Of a DNA stretch of 50,764 bases, positions 17,831 to 26,851 are shown piece by piece (the stretch's first letter is position 1; each line of letters opens with the position of its first letter). The DNA is from Flavobacteriales bacterium (lineage in GTDB: Bacteria; Bacteroidota; Bacteroidia; Flavobacteriales_D; Crocinitomicaceae). The notes beneath the pieces were generated by a model, which worked only from the letters and a program-made list of their open reading frames with translations, was not told the DNA's origin and searched no databases. The stretch covers positions 1 to 50,764 of the forward strand of contig JADFAL010000042.1 in NCBI GenBank assembly GCA_015665275.1, in the 5' to 3' direction. The position numbers were made by a program, and so were the translations under genes.

Positions 17831-20362
17831 TCAATTGAGACCAAAATCCGGTTCATCACCGCCGCCATTCTCGCATTCAAATCTTGTTGGGTCGTACCCA
17901 ATGGGTTCGTCAAAGTCTTCGGTGGATATCTTGAGCGTTTTACTCTTATAGACTTGCTGCATGTAATAGCCATAGGTCGGAAGTGACATTCTTGCACCTT
18001 GCCCCCAAGTCATACTACGGAATCTTTCAGCTCTATCTTCGCCACCTGTCCAAACGCCAGTCACTAAGTCTGGTGTCAGTCCGATGAACCAGCCATCGGA
18101 GTTACTCTGAGTTGTCACTGTTTTACCAGCCATAGGGTGCTTAATTCCTCCCCATTCGGGGTGCCAACGCAATGAAGTACTTGTACCTCCATCAACCACT
18201 CGTTTCATCATTTGAAGTATTCTGTGGGCAACGTGCGGATTCAAAACTTCTTTGCTTTTTGGATTAGCGCTGTAAATCACATTACCATTTCGATCTTCAA
18301 TACGAAGTACAGTAGTCGGTTCCACATGAATCCCCTGATTTACGAACATGGCTTGCGCTGCCACCATATCATGAACAGAAAGGTCCATAATACCCAAACA
18401 CATAGAAGGCACAATTTGATTTTCTGGAATGTGAAGCCCGGCATCCTTGCACATCTTAGCGATGTTATTCGGTCCCGCGTATCCTCCCATGCTCGACATC
18501 ACTCCAACAGTTACTGGGTTATTTGATGCGGCCAATCCAAACTCCATTGTTGCATTGGCAGGAACCTTACCAGCAGGGCACCACGCTTTTTGCACCTTTC
18601 CGTTAGGTCCATAAATGTCTACACAAAATGAAGACCCTTCCTCATATTTTGTACAAGGCATAGAAGTTCCCATTTGCAATGCTGTGGCATATACGAATGG
18701 CTTAATCGTTGATCCAACCTGACGTTTCCCTAACTTCACTTGATCAAAAGCGAAGTGATTGAAATTAATTCCACCAACCCATGCCTTCACGAATCCTGTA
18801 GATGGTTCCATGGACATCAAACTGGAACGTAAAAGACTTTTGTAGTATCGGATCGAATCATCCGGACTCATGACAGTATCTACTTCGCCTTCCCAAGTAA
18901 AAATACGCATGGGAACCGGGTAGCTAAATTCTTTCAAAATTTCTTTTTCAGTAGCCCCCTTTCGTTTTAAAATTTGGTAACGTTCCGTTTGGCCGCGTCC
19001 CATTTTCATAAGTGTCTTAACAACATCATCTTTAATGTTGTTGGCGAATGGAAAGTTTTTCAGTTTTTCATTATTCTTTTCAAAGGCAGGTTGTAAATTT
19101 TCCTTCAAGTGCTTTTTCATCGCAGCTTCTGCGTATCCCTGCATTTCTACATTGATGGTTGTGTAAATACGAAGACCATCGTTATAGATGTTATACGGAG
19201 ATCCATCCTTCTTGGCATACTTGTAGGAACCATCCGAATTCTTTTGATCGAAAAGGTCTGTTAAATCAGCACGAAGCGATTCACGGAAATACGGAGCCAC
19301 TCCTTGTTTGTGATCTACTACTTGGTAGTTAATGTCAATTGATTGCAAACGGAGTGTATCGTATTCTGCTTGAGTGATGTAGTTCTGAAGTGCTTTGTTT
19401 TTCGATTTACTGTTCTTCAACCATTGTTTCAAAACCTGATCGCGACGCAGATGTGAACGCAAACTATCTTTCGTTCTGAATTCCTGCATTTGTGCCTCTG
19501 TAACCGCGTCCATGTCGATCCCTTTGCTAGTGGCTACAAGAGGGCGGTAATTCTTGATCTTATAGGAATAAGGGTTATAAAGGGAAGGATTCTTGCACAT
19601 TCCCACCAAGATTGCCGCTTCCGATTTTGTCAAATCGATCGGTTTCTTTTTGAAGTACACTTTGGCAGCGTTCTCAATTCCAACAGCATTGTACAAGAAA
19701 TCAAACTGATTCAGGTACATCGTGATAATTTCCTTTTTCGTGTATCGCTCTTCCAGTCGAACTGCAATGATGTTCTCTTGAATTTTTTCGTTAACACGTC
19801 TCATATTGCCCGAAGCCTGATTCGGGATGGGTTTGCCAGCTGCACGCAAAGCTCTTTCGGTGTCTCGTTTTTGCAAGGTGAAGAGCAATTTCGCCAACTG
19901 CTGAGAAATGGTTGAGGCACCTCCTGCTTCCCCCATATTGGCTACGGCACGCATTAGAGCTCTAAAGTCAATTCCTGCATGGTCCAGATAACGTTCATCT
20001 TCCGTGGCAATCAGCGCATCGATAACGTAAGGAGAAATCTCATTATAGTCAACCGTGGTTCGGTTCACGCTCCAGTAACGTCCCAATTCTGTTTTACCAT
20101 CATCAGCGAAAACAATTGACGCTAATAATTCCGGTGGGTTCTCTAATGATGCTACAGAAGGAAGTTCCTCCTCGGGCTGGCTGGAAAACATATACCAAAC
20201 AACAAAAATAGGGGAGAGCGCTAGCAACCAGCACGCCACGAATAGAATCCATGTGGTGCGTTTGGTGAAGCGCGTTTTTTGTTTTTTCGTACCGTCGCTA
20301 TTTCGACCGGCAACCCAGTACCACGCGGCTTGTAACTTCTCAGATTTCGGCTCTTTCTTCAT
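17831..20362 (-). CDS. mrcA: Class A penicillin-binding protein (PBP1A type)
   Basis: A bifunctional peptidoglycan glycosyltransferase/transpeptidase, 843 residues, anchored by one membrane helix (about 38-58). The GT51 domain has EDERYLDHAGIDFRA (from residue 121) and GASTISQQLAKLL, then ENIIAVRLEERYTKKEI. In the transpeptidase domain, the active-site serine is Ser551 in GSTIKP, and SNN begins at Ser613. The third motif should be KTG but reads KTV (Lys747-Thr748-Val749) at 18116-18124. A reading error or a real change of this motif is possible. It follows rodA by 60 bp in the elongation module and precedes scoA by 12 bp. Confidence 0.94.
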   Translation of the reverse strand: MKKEPKSEKLQAAWYWVAGRNSDGTKKQKTRFTKRTTWILFVACWLLALSPIFVVWYMFSSQPEEELPSVASLENPPELLASIVFADDGKTELGRYWSVNRTTVDYNEISPYVIDALIATEDERYLDHAGIDFRALMRAVANMGEAGGASTISQQLAKLLFTLQKRDTERALRAAGKPIPNQASGNMRRVNEKIQENIIAVRLEERYTKKEIITMYLNQFDFLYNAVGIENAAKVYFKKKPIDLTKSEAAILVGMCKNPSLYNPYSYKIKNYRPLVATSKGIDMDAVTEAQMQEFRTKDSLRSHLRRDQVLKQWLKNSKSKNKALQNYITQAEYDTLRLQSIDINYQVVDHKQGVAPYFRESLRADLTDLFDQKNSDGSYKYAKKDGSPYNIYNDGLRIYTTINVEMQGYAEAAMKKHLKENLQPAFEKNNEKLKNFPFANNIKDDVVKTLMKMGRGQTERYQILKRKGATEKEILKEFSYPVPMRIFTWEGEVDTVMSPDDSIRYYKSLLRSSLMSMEPSTGFVKAWVGGINFNHFAFDQVKLGKRQVGSTIKPFVYATALQMGTSMPCTKYEEGSSFCVDIYGPNGKVQKAWCPAGKVPANATMEFGLAASNNPVTVGVMSSMGGYAGPNNIAKMCKDAGLHIPENQIVPSMCLGIMDLSVHDMVAAQAMFVNQGIHVEPTTVLRIEDRNGNVIYSANPKSKEVLNPHVAHRILQMMKRVVDGGTSTSLRWHPEWGGIKHPMAGKTVTTQSNSDGWFIGLTPDLVTGVWTGGEDRAERFRSMTWGQGARMSLPTYGYYMQQVYKSKTLKISTEDFDEPIGYDPTRFECENGGGDEPDFGLN

Positions 20363-20422
20363 GGTTAACGAGTAGAGGGTTAAAAATAAGGATTATCCCC
20401 AATTATCGTACTTCTGGTACTA

Positions 20423-21838
20423 TCAATTGAGAACATCTTTGCGTTGACTATCAAGTTTAAGTAAAATGAATAGCATCATTGAAAAGGACATCATAGAGGA
20501 ACCTCCGTAACTGAACAATGGCAGCGGAATCCCAATCACAGGGGCAAATTCGATACTCATTCCAATATTCACTGCGAAATGATAAAACAATATCATGGCA
20601 ACGGAATAGGCGTATACCCTATTGAATCGAGATCGCTGACGCTCAGCTATTTTGACAATTCTTAACATCATGAAGATGTACAATCCGACCAAAGCGACGG
20701 ATCCGATGAATCCCCATTCTTCAGCAAACGGACAGAAAATGAAGTCTGTTTCGCTTTCGGGAACATGCCCCGTGCGCGTATTCGCCAACATACTGTTTTT
20801 GTATCCTCTTCCTGAAACACCTCCTGAACCTACTGCTGCAATGGCTCGATTTCGATTGTAATCATCTCCGTCTTTAGCCTGGTCTGCCAACTCTTCATCA
20901 ATGATTCCCAAGAACAATTCTATGCGAACCTTTTGGTGGTGCTGCAAGCTTTTGAATCCCACATTGACAGAAGTACAAATCATGGAAGACAAGAAGAACG
21001 CTAGAATGGCAATAATTAAGGCTCGATTTCGATCCCGCTTATTCAAAATCAAGCGAAGCAGCGCATATCCCAAAACGCAAAAAACGAACAAGAAAAATAT
21101 CAGTCCCCATATCCCGCCTACTCGAGTGCCGGGCATAAAGCTGATTTCGATGGTTTCTTTGGAGAGTAGTAAGGTAGAAATGGACAAGAACACCGTTACG
21201 AAGAGAATCGGAATGAAGTGAGTTCCAAGCCATGTTTGTTTGAAACGTATTCTTGGAATTCGGTTTACCAAGCCTAGGATCAGTGGGTCGTAGGTAATTC
21301 CTTCCCGATACATTACGAAGAGAAAAGCCGTAAATACGATGAAGGTTCCAGCGTCGTTCTGCAATAGAATTAGCGCCATCGGGATCAACAATATTGCATT
21401 GGTAATGAATACCGTTCGGATGTTTTGTTGATTGACATTCAGGTCGCTTAAATAGCGCGCCAGCAGTATGGCTACGGCAATTTTGGCAAACTCGGCGGGT
21501 TGTATTCCCAGACTTCCGAAACCGAGCCAAGAATGTGCACCATTTTTAGCGGGCATGAAGAGTACAACGACCAGTAAGGCAATGCTGAAACCATATATGG
21601 GTAAAGCGAATTTCCGGTAGATGTCAGAATCAATTAGGAAGACGAGAATCCCCAGAAAAAGAGAGACACCCACCCACATGACTTGCTTTCCGTAGACCAT
21701 GGAAAAATCGAATAGACTCGGATGGTCATCATTGTAGGCTGTAGAGTAGACGGTAGCAATCCCCATCCCCATGAAGAGTAGGACCACGAAAAAAAGTGGC
21801 CAATCAATACTTCCTGTTAACGATTGATTTTGTCTCAT
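20423..21838 (-). CDS. rodA: Rod-shape SEDS glycosyltransferase
   Basis: SEDS-family lipid II polymerase working with PBP2 in lateral wall synthesis, 471 residues with about ten membrane helices. Visible features are GIQPAEFAKIAVAILLARYLS, NDAGTFIVF and the C-terminal HVPESETDFIFCPFAEEWGFIGS followed by GIPLPLFSYGGSSMMS, the SEDS signatures. It is somewhat longer than typical (about 370-420), with an insert around residues 270-330. The start overlaps the end of the PBP2 gene by four bases, so they are translationally coupled. Confidence 0.95.
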   Translation of the reverse strand: MRQNQSLTGSIDWPLFFVVLLFMGMGIATVYSTAYNDDHPSLFDFSMVYGKQVMWVGVSLFLGILVFLIDSDIYRKFALPIYGFSIALLVVVLFMPAKNGAHSWLGFGSLGIQPAEFAKIAVAILLARYLSDLNVNQQNIRTVFITNAILLIPMALILLQNDAGTFIVFTAFLFVMYREGITYDPLILGLVNRIPRIRFKQTWLGTHFIPILFVTVFLSISTLLLSKETIEISFMPGTRVGGIWGLIFFLFVFCVLGYALLRLILNKRDRNRALIIAILAFFLSSMICTSVNVGFKSLQHHQKVRIELFLGIIDEELADQAKDGDDYNRNRAIAAVGSGGVSGRGYKNSMLANTRTGHVPESETDFIFCPFAEEWGFIGSVALVGLYIFMMLRIVKIAERQRSRFNRVYAYSVAMILFYHFAVNIGMSIEFAPVIGIPLPLFSYGGSSMMSFSMMLFILLKLDSQRKDVLN

Positions 21839-23727
21839 TCCCAGAGTGAGAGTTTGGCATCAAGAATGCGCTTTTCCTTGGCTTGGTCTTTAATTTCACC
21901 TGTGAGGTACTTCTCCACAATAAGACTGGCTGTTGGTGCGGCCCAAGTTCCACCGCCTCCGCCTGCATTTTCTATAAAGACGGCAACCGCAATTTTCGGA
22001 TCGTCCATCGGAGCGAAGCAAATAAATACAGAGTGGTTAGGGCGTTGCAATTTGTTTCCGCTTTTGAATAGCTTGATGTCCTCTACGGTTCCTGTCTTTC
22101 CACACACGGTAATTCCCGGAATTCGAGCCAATCTTGCCGTACCACCTGCTTCGTGCACACAACGACGCATTCCTTCCACAACAGGGTCGAAGTATTTCTG
22201 GTCTACCATGGTGTAATTTTTCTTACGGAACCGTTCTAAGGGACCATCATCACCAATAGATTTAACTACGTGTGGTGTAATATACCAACCACGGTTCGCC
22301 ATGATTGCAGCAACGTTTGCCAATTGCAAGGGTGTCAACTGAACCTCGCCCTGACCGATAGAAATAGATCGTATTGTTGAGAATCGCCAGTTGTTATGGC
22401 CGTACCATTTGTCGTAATAAGCTGGGTCGGGAATAACACCGCTTGAAATTCCGGTAAGGTCAGAAGGAAGACGAACGCCCAACCCAAAACTATGCATGTA
22501 TTCAGCCCATTTTTCCAATCCAATGGCGGCATCTTCGTTGATGTCTTTCGACTTCTTCTGTTGAATAATTCGGCGAGTTACTGCGTAGAAATAAGGGTTA
22601 CAAGACATCTGAACGGCTTGCGTTACGCTTTGTGCAGATCCGTGGTTATGACATCCAACAACACTTTTGTTACAAGGAAATCCAGTATTTTCTGTGATCA
22701 CACCTTCTTGCATTCCAATGAGGGATTGAATGGTTTTGAAGGTAGAACCAGGCATGTAGGCAGAGGCCAACGGGCGTGGGTATAGCGGTTTGTTGGGATC
22801 ACCAACGAGCTGATTGTAATAGGTGTTGATATTCTTTTTTCCTACGAAATAATTAGGATCATAGGAAGGTGCAGAAACGAGGGTAAGGATTTCACCCGTT
22901 TTGGGCTCAATAGCAACGATGGCCCCCTTTTTATTCTGCATCAACAGTTCACCGTATGCCTGCAATTCGATATCTAGTCCCAAATGGATGGGATCAGCCT
23001 GACGCGCAGTAGTGTCGTATTGGCCGTTTTCGAAGGAGGCTACTTTGTTGTTCACAGCATCTTGTACGATGTACTGAATGCCTCTTTCTCCTCGAATGTA
23101 ATCTTCGTAATAGCTTTCAAGCCCCGTTCGACCCTTTAAATCCCCGTTTTTATAGAACTTTCTTGGACCTACATCTTCTGGTCCGGCCTCTGCTACGTAA
23201 CCGAGAATATTTGCCGCACTGCGGTACGGATAGTTCCGCATGCTGGAAACTTCTTCTCTAAAGCCAGGAAAACGTTCCAGATGAGGAACAATGGTTGACA
23301 TTTCATCCGCTGTCATTTCCTTTAGGAAAGGATAGGTTCTGTAGGAGCGATAGTTGGATTCTCGCTCTCCTTTTTGTTTGTTCCAAGAGGAATCTTGCGC
23401 AATCCGAATGTTGTAGATGCGGTTTTTGACATCTTGCTTCGACCAACCAATGAGTTTTGCAAACCCCAGTGTATCAAACTCTTCGCCCATTTCATCCTCA
23501 CACATCACGAGGTTGTAATAGGTCTTGTTTTCTACAACTTTTTTCCCATTGCGATCGAATACGACAGCCCTCGGCGGCGTGATTTCGCGACGTTTCTCCG
23601 CAATTTCCTGTGCACGTAATTTCCAAGAATCATCTATTACTTGCATATAGAAAAGCTTGAAGGCGTAGATAACACCGATCAACGTGATGAACGCAATGAT
23701 TACATATTTCCGTCCGTCGTATTTCAT
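21835..23727 (-). CDS. mrdA: Penicillin-binding protein 2, elongation transpeptidase
   Basis: Class B transpeptidase, 630 residues, with one N-terminal helix (residues about 8-24). The catalytic STFK motif is at Ser328-Lys331, SCN is in QMSCNPYFYAV, and KTG is at residues 544-546 (CGKTGTVED). The GSMPGS-like PGSTFKT and the PBP dimer domain YPYRSAANILGYVAEAG are also family features. It couples with RodA by overlap at 21835-21838 and with MreD by overlap at 23724-23727. Compared with PBP1A nearby, all three catalytic motifs are intact here. Confidence 0.95.
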   Translation of the reverse strand: MKYDGRKYVIIAFITLIGVIYAFKLFYMQVIDDSWKLRAQEIAEKRREITPPRAVVFDRNGKKVVENKTYYNLVMCEDEMGEEFDTLGFAKLIGWSKQDVKNRIYNIRIAQDSSWNKQKGERESNYRSYRTYPFLKEMTADEMSTIVPHLERFPGFREEVSSMRNYPYRSAANILGYVAEAGPEDVGPRKFYKNGDLKGRTGLESYYEDYIRGERGIQYIVQDAVNNKVASFENGQYDTTARQADPIHLGLDIELQAYGELLMQNKKGAIVAIEPKTGEILTLVSAPSYDPNYFVGKKNINTYYNQLVGDPNKPLYPRPLASAYMPGSTFKTIQSLIGMQEGVITENTGFPCNKSVVGCHNHGSAQSVTQAVQMSCNPYFYAVTRRIIQQKKSKDINEDAAIGLEKWAEYMHSFGLGVRLPSDLTGISSGVIPDPAYYDKWYGHNNWRFSTIRSISIGQGEVQLTPLQLANVAAIMANRGWYITPHVVKSIGDDGPLERFRKKNYTMVDQKYFDPVVEGMRRCVHEAGGTARLARIPGITVCGKTGTVEDIKLFKSGNKLQRPNHSVFICFAPMDDPKIAVAVFIENAGGGGGTWAAPTASLIVEKYLTGEIKDQAKEKRILDAKLSLWE

Positions 23728-24245
23728 GCTTCTTTCTTCGGTTTACGTAAAAACAATTGTTGGTATAAGATGCAAAGAATAAAGGAGAGAACAGCGCTGA
23801 GCCCCGTCATCTGTAGAATAAATAAAATCTCTGAAACTCGAAATATCATCAAGAGGAAAAACCACAGGTGATGAATAAGAATAAGAATTCCGAACGTGCG
23901 GAAGAACCAGCCGAATCCCATTTGGAACATGTTGGTTTCCATCAAAATATCGTATCCATCGCGAGGAGCGAATAGTTTAAAGATGATGGGCCGGAAGTAA
24001 GCAAACATTAACGCGGAGGAGGCATGCATTCCAAAAGTGTCTGAAAAGATGTCGATGAATGCTCCGAAACCAAAGGCGATTAGCATCAAATAGAAAACGT
24101 TCAACTCTACGGGTAGAAGTAATAGGAACAGCGGATAAATCATCATCTGAATGCCATATCCTACTTCAAGATAGTTGAGGATAAACACCTGAATGATGAA
24201 CAACAGGATAGCGCGGATGCTATGGGTTACGATCGTTGTATTCAT
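23724..24245 (-). CDS. mreD: Rod-shape-determining membrane protein MreD
   Basis: A 173-residue membrane protein with about five hydrophobic segments (starting ILLFIIQVFILNYLEVG, then MMIYPLFLLLLPV). MreD is poorly conserved in sequence but the position is decisive: between mreC and mrdA, with a one-base overlap with mreC and a four-base overlap with mrdA. It helps to organise the elongation complex at the inner membrane. Confidence 0.88.
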   Translation of the reverse strand: MNTTIVTHSIRAILLFIIQVFILNYLEVGYGIQMMIYPLFLLLLPVELNVFYLMLIAFGFGAFIDIFSDTFGMHASSALMFAYFRPIIFKLFAPRDGYDILMETNMFQMGFGWFFRTFGILILIHHLWFFLLMIFRVSEILFILQMTGLSAVLSFILCILYQQLFLRKPKKEA

Positions 24246-25075
24246 TATGGTGCGTTGAGGTTACCTTCGAGTTTTCGCTGTTCATCACGAAGCACATTTT
24301 TAATCACGAATACGCGTTGAATCCTTCGGTAGTCTTCCGAAAATAATACTGTTACGTCCCACAGTGGTTTCCCTTCAATCGGGGCTGTTTTCATAACTTT
24401 TCCAATAGGCAGTCCTCTTGGGAAAGTTCCAGCGCTACCGCGTGTGATTACATTTGACCATTTCTTAACCTTTCTGTCGTTGGAGATTCCCGTAAGAGAC
24501 CCTTTTCGGGCATTTCGTCCGTTCCATTTCAAGAATCCGTGTTCGCCTGATTCTTCAATCATGGCAGCAATATTGATGTTTTCCGTCAAACAGGTTTTTA
24601 CTCGTGCCAAAGAGGGGCTAACACTATGAATTGTTCCTACTACACCATTGATTCCCATTACCCCCATTCCTATCTCTACACCTTGATCTGAGCCAATATC
24701 AATCGTGAAATAGTTATTTCGCATCGTATGGGTTGACCTTATGATTTTGGCTGGAGTATAGACGTATTGTACTTTGTAGAGTGTATCATTGATAGTAACA
24801 TGTTCTCTGTCAACCTTCAATAAGTTATCAACTTGACTTGCCTCTAAACGCGCAACCTTTCTCTGCAACCAATCATTGTTTTGTTTCAGATGAATAAACT
24901 CAGTGATTTCAGATTGCCATGTGAACAAAGTACCTGAAACCGCATTCGCGGAGGTCAGATATTGAGAGCGAGGATACTGTAAAAACGTAAAATACCAGAT
25001 AAGCGCAACACTCTGCAATAATGCTAAAAACAGTATAACACGAAATTGACGTAGGAAGGCCAGAAAATTGCGCAT
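24245..25075 (-). CDS. mreC: Rod-shape-determining protein MreC
   Basis: A 276-residue single-pass protein that scaffolds the elongasome in the periplasm. It has a cytoplasmic stub, one membrane helix (about residues 11-33), a coiled-coil stretch at about 65-80 (NNDWLQRKVARLEASQ) and the beta-domain with SDQGVEIGMGVMGINGVVG and the downstream VITRGSAGTFPRGLPIGKV. The annotated frame can extend to TTG at 25081, but ATG at 25075 is the better start: a -7 element TACTTTTG (minus strand) ends 3 bases before it. The gene overlaps mreD by one base. Confidence 0.93.
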   Translation of the reverse strand: MRNFLAFLRQFRVILFLALLQSVALIWYFTFLQYPRSQYLTSANAVSGTLFTWQSEITEFIHLKQNNDWLQRKVARLEASQVDNLLKVDREHVTINDTLYKVQYVYTPAKIIRSTHTMRNNYFTIDIGSDQGVEIGMGVMGINGVVGTIHSVSPSLARVKTCLTENINIAAMIEESGEHGFLKWNGRNARKGSLTGISNDRKVKKWSNVITRGSAGTFPRGLPIGKVMKTAPIEGKPLWDVTVLFSEDYRRIQRVFVIKNVLRDEQRKLEGNLNAP

Positions 25076-25078
25076 ATA

Positions 25079-25086
25079 CAAAAGTA
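25079..25086 (-). promoter_or_regulatory. Putative -7 element giving a leaderless mreC transcript
   Basis: On the minus strand TACTTTTG is a perfect -7 consensus match ending 3 bases before the mreC ATG. Transcription from it would begin at or next to the start codon. It would let mreC be transcribed apart from mreB. Confidence 0.55.
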
Positions 25087-25153
25087 CGAATTTGCCCTGC
25101 TGACAATGCGAGAGTTAACGTTCTTTGTTAAAAGAAGTTTGTTGATGAGTGCT

Positions 25154-25275
25154 CTCCTCCCTTGAGGGAGGTCTCGGGAGGGTGACAGGAGGTTTTTTAC
25201 TTACGATTTATTGCTAGGAAGAAAATAAAACATGAAGGTCACCCTCCGCCTGTGGCACCTCCCTCAAGGGAGGAG
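25154..25275. repeat. Two-armed palindromic repeat, copy B (between mreC and the unknown gene)
   Basis: Arms CCTCCCTTGAGGGAGGT (25156-25172) and its exact reverse complement (25257-25273) enclose about 84 bases; an inner pair AGGGTGAC / GTCACCCT is also perfect. Each arm is itself palindromic. It can fold into a long hairpin, and the composition matches copies A and C. Confidence 0.85.
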
Positions 25276-25289
25276 GGATAAATCACAAA

Positions 25290-25646
25290 TCAAAAAGTTG
25301 ATTCTCCCTTTACTTGATGCCCTTGAATGTTGTGATTGTTGCAGTAATCCACAATGCTGTTTGCCAAGCGTTTTGACTCTATGTAGGGCGTCTTTCCCAT
25401 GAGCGTATAAATGCCAAGTGCACCTCCAGTCATATTAATATCTATTATGAGTGCATCTGAGGCTTTCTCAATTACGACATTGATATTCAATTGATAACCA
25501 GAAAAAATAAAATTGTTTACTTCAGCGATAAAGACGTGGTGAGGTCCTAAACCTCTAACGACATTCCTGACAGGATATGACCTTTTCAATAATTCTATGA
25601 AAGGTTTTGAATCTGTAGATTGAACAACTAAGCGCACTTTTTCCAT
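25290..25646 (-). CDS. Protein of unknown function inside the mre region
   Basis: A 118-residue protein without signal peptide or membrane segment. It has a regular alternation of strands and helices, e.g. FSGYQLNINVVIEKASDALIIDI, suggestive of a small alpha+beta fold. I do not recognise it. It lies between mreB (stop 25753) and mreC, in the same direction, and is bounded by a 122-bp palindromic repeat on one side (25154-25275) and by repeat-like debris (25680-25720) on the other. The mreB-mreC pair is usually direct neighbours, so this gene looks like an insertion. Start ATG at 25646. Confidence 0.6.
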   Translation of the reverse strand: MEKVRLVVQSTDSKPFIELLKRSYPVRNVVRGLGPHHVFIAEVNNFIFSGYQLNINVVIEKASDALIIDINMTGGALGIYTLMGKTPYIESKRLANSIVDYCNNHNIQGHQVKGESTF

Positions 25647-25752
25647 GGAGTTTGCTTAAGTCTGAGGAGTATATTTCGGCATCTCGACACTTCGGCAAGC
25701 TCAGTACGTCGCATCTCGATGACCTTAGTGCTCAATGTACTTTTCAATCAAT

Positions 25753-26778
25753 CTAATCCCGAATCAAGAACTGGAAGTTGTCGATGTTTTTCAAGGCGAT
25801 ACTTGTTCCACGTACAACAGCGCGTAGCGGATCCTCGGCAATGTGTACAGGAAGTTTCGTTTTCATGGAAATTCGCTTGTCCAATCCACGAAGCATTGAG
25901 CCTCCACCTGCGAGATAAATCCCAGTCTTGTAGATATCGGCTGAAAGTTCAGGAGGTGTCATCTCTAAGGCACTCAAAATTGCCTCTTCAATTTTAGAAA
26001 TCGTTTTATCCAAAGCATGTGCAACTTCTGTATAGGAAATCACAATCTCTTTTGGAATTCCTGTCATCAAGTCACGACCTTGAACAGGGTAATTGTCAGG
26101 TGCATTTTCCAATTCTGGAAGAGCGGCCCCAACGTTTATTTTAATTTCTTCTGCGGTACGCTCTCCAACCAAAATGTTGTGCTGGCGACGCATGTATTCT
26201 TCAATGTCTTTGGTGAAATCATCACCCGCCACGCGGATAGATTTATCACAAACAATTCCTCCTAAAGCAATTACGGCAATCTCTGAGGTACCACCACCTA
26301 TATCAATAATCATGTTACCCATCGGCTCTTCCACGTCAATTCCAATACCGATTGCAGCGGCCATTGGTTCGTGAATTAAGTATACCTCCTTCGCTCCGGC
26401 ATGCTCGGCCGAGTCACGTACGGCACGTTTCTCTACTTCCGTAATACCTGAAGGAATACAAATAACCATTCGAAGAGAAGGGTTGAATAGGCTGCGCCCC
26501 GTACCAATCATTTTGATCAATCCACGGATCATCTGCTCTGCAGCTTGGAAATCGGCAATTACTCCATCACGCAGCGGTCGAACGGTTTCAATAAGCTTAT
26601 GGGTTTTACCATGCATTTGCTGTGCACGTTTACCAATCGCTACCACTTTTCCCGATTGGATATCTTTTGCAACGATCGATGGTTCATCAACGACCACCTT
26701 GTCGTTCATAATAATAACCGTGTTTGCCGTACCAAGGTCAATTGCAATTTCTTGCGTTAAAAAGCCAAATACTCCCAT
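25753..26778 (-). CDS. mreB: Rod-shape-determining actin homologue MreB
   Basis: An actin-fold ATPase, 341 residues, forming filaments that direct the elongation machinery. Phosphate-1 motif IAIDLGTANTVI near residues 12-23, phosphate-2 NMIIDIGGGTSEIAVI and the adenosine site YLAGGGSMLRGLD are all present. It is the first of the shape genes here, 74 bp after purH, and should function with MreC, MreD, RodA and PBP2 encoded downstream. The start ATG at 26778 gives the usual short N-terminus. Confidence 0.97.
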   Translation of the reverse strand: MGVFGFLTQEIAIDLGTANTVIIMNDKVVVDEPSIVAKDIQSGKVVAIGKRAQQMHGKTHKLIETVRPLRDGVIADFQAAEQMIRGLIKMIGTGRSLFNPSLRMVICIPSGITEVEKRAVRDSAEHAGAKEVYLIHEPMAAAIGIGIDVEEPMGNMIIDIGGGTSEIAVIALGGIVCDKSIRVAGDDFTKDIEEYMRRQHNILVGERTAEEIKINVGAALPELENAPDNYPVQGRDLMTGIPKEIVISYTEVAHALDKTISKIEEAILSALEMTPPELSADIYKTGIYLAGGGSMLRGLDKRISMKTKLPVHIAEDPLRAVVRGTSIALKNIDNFQFLIRD

Positions 26779-26851
26779 TTGTTCGTCCTATACCCGTAAA
26801 ATACCTATTTTATCCTATGTACTTTACGGTATTTGTGTTAAAAGGTTTCGT

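Noticed and set aside
24909-25106. Overlapping small minus-strand frame at the mreC start
   Set aside because: Same strand but different frame from mreC and no conserved content; mreC with ATG 25075 explains this stretch.
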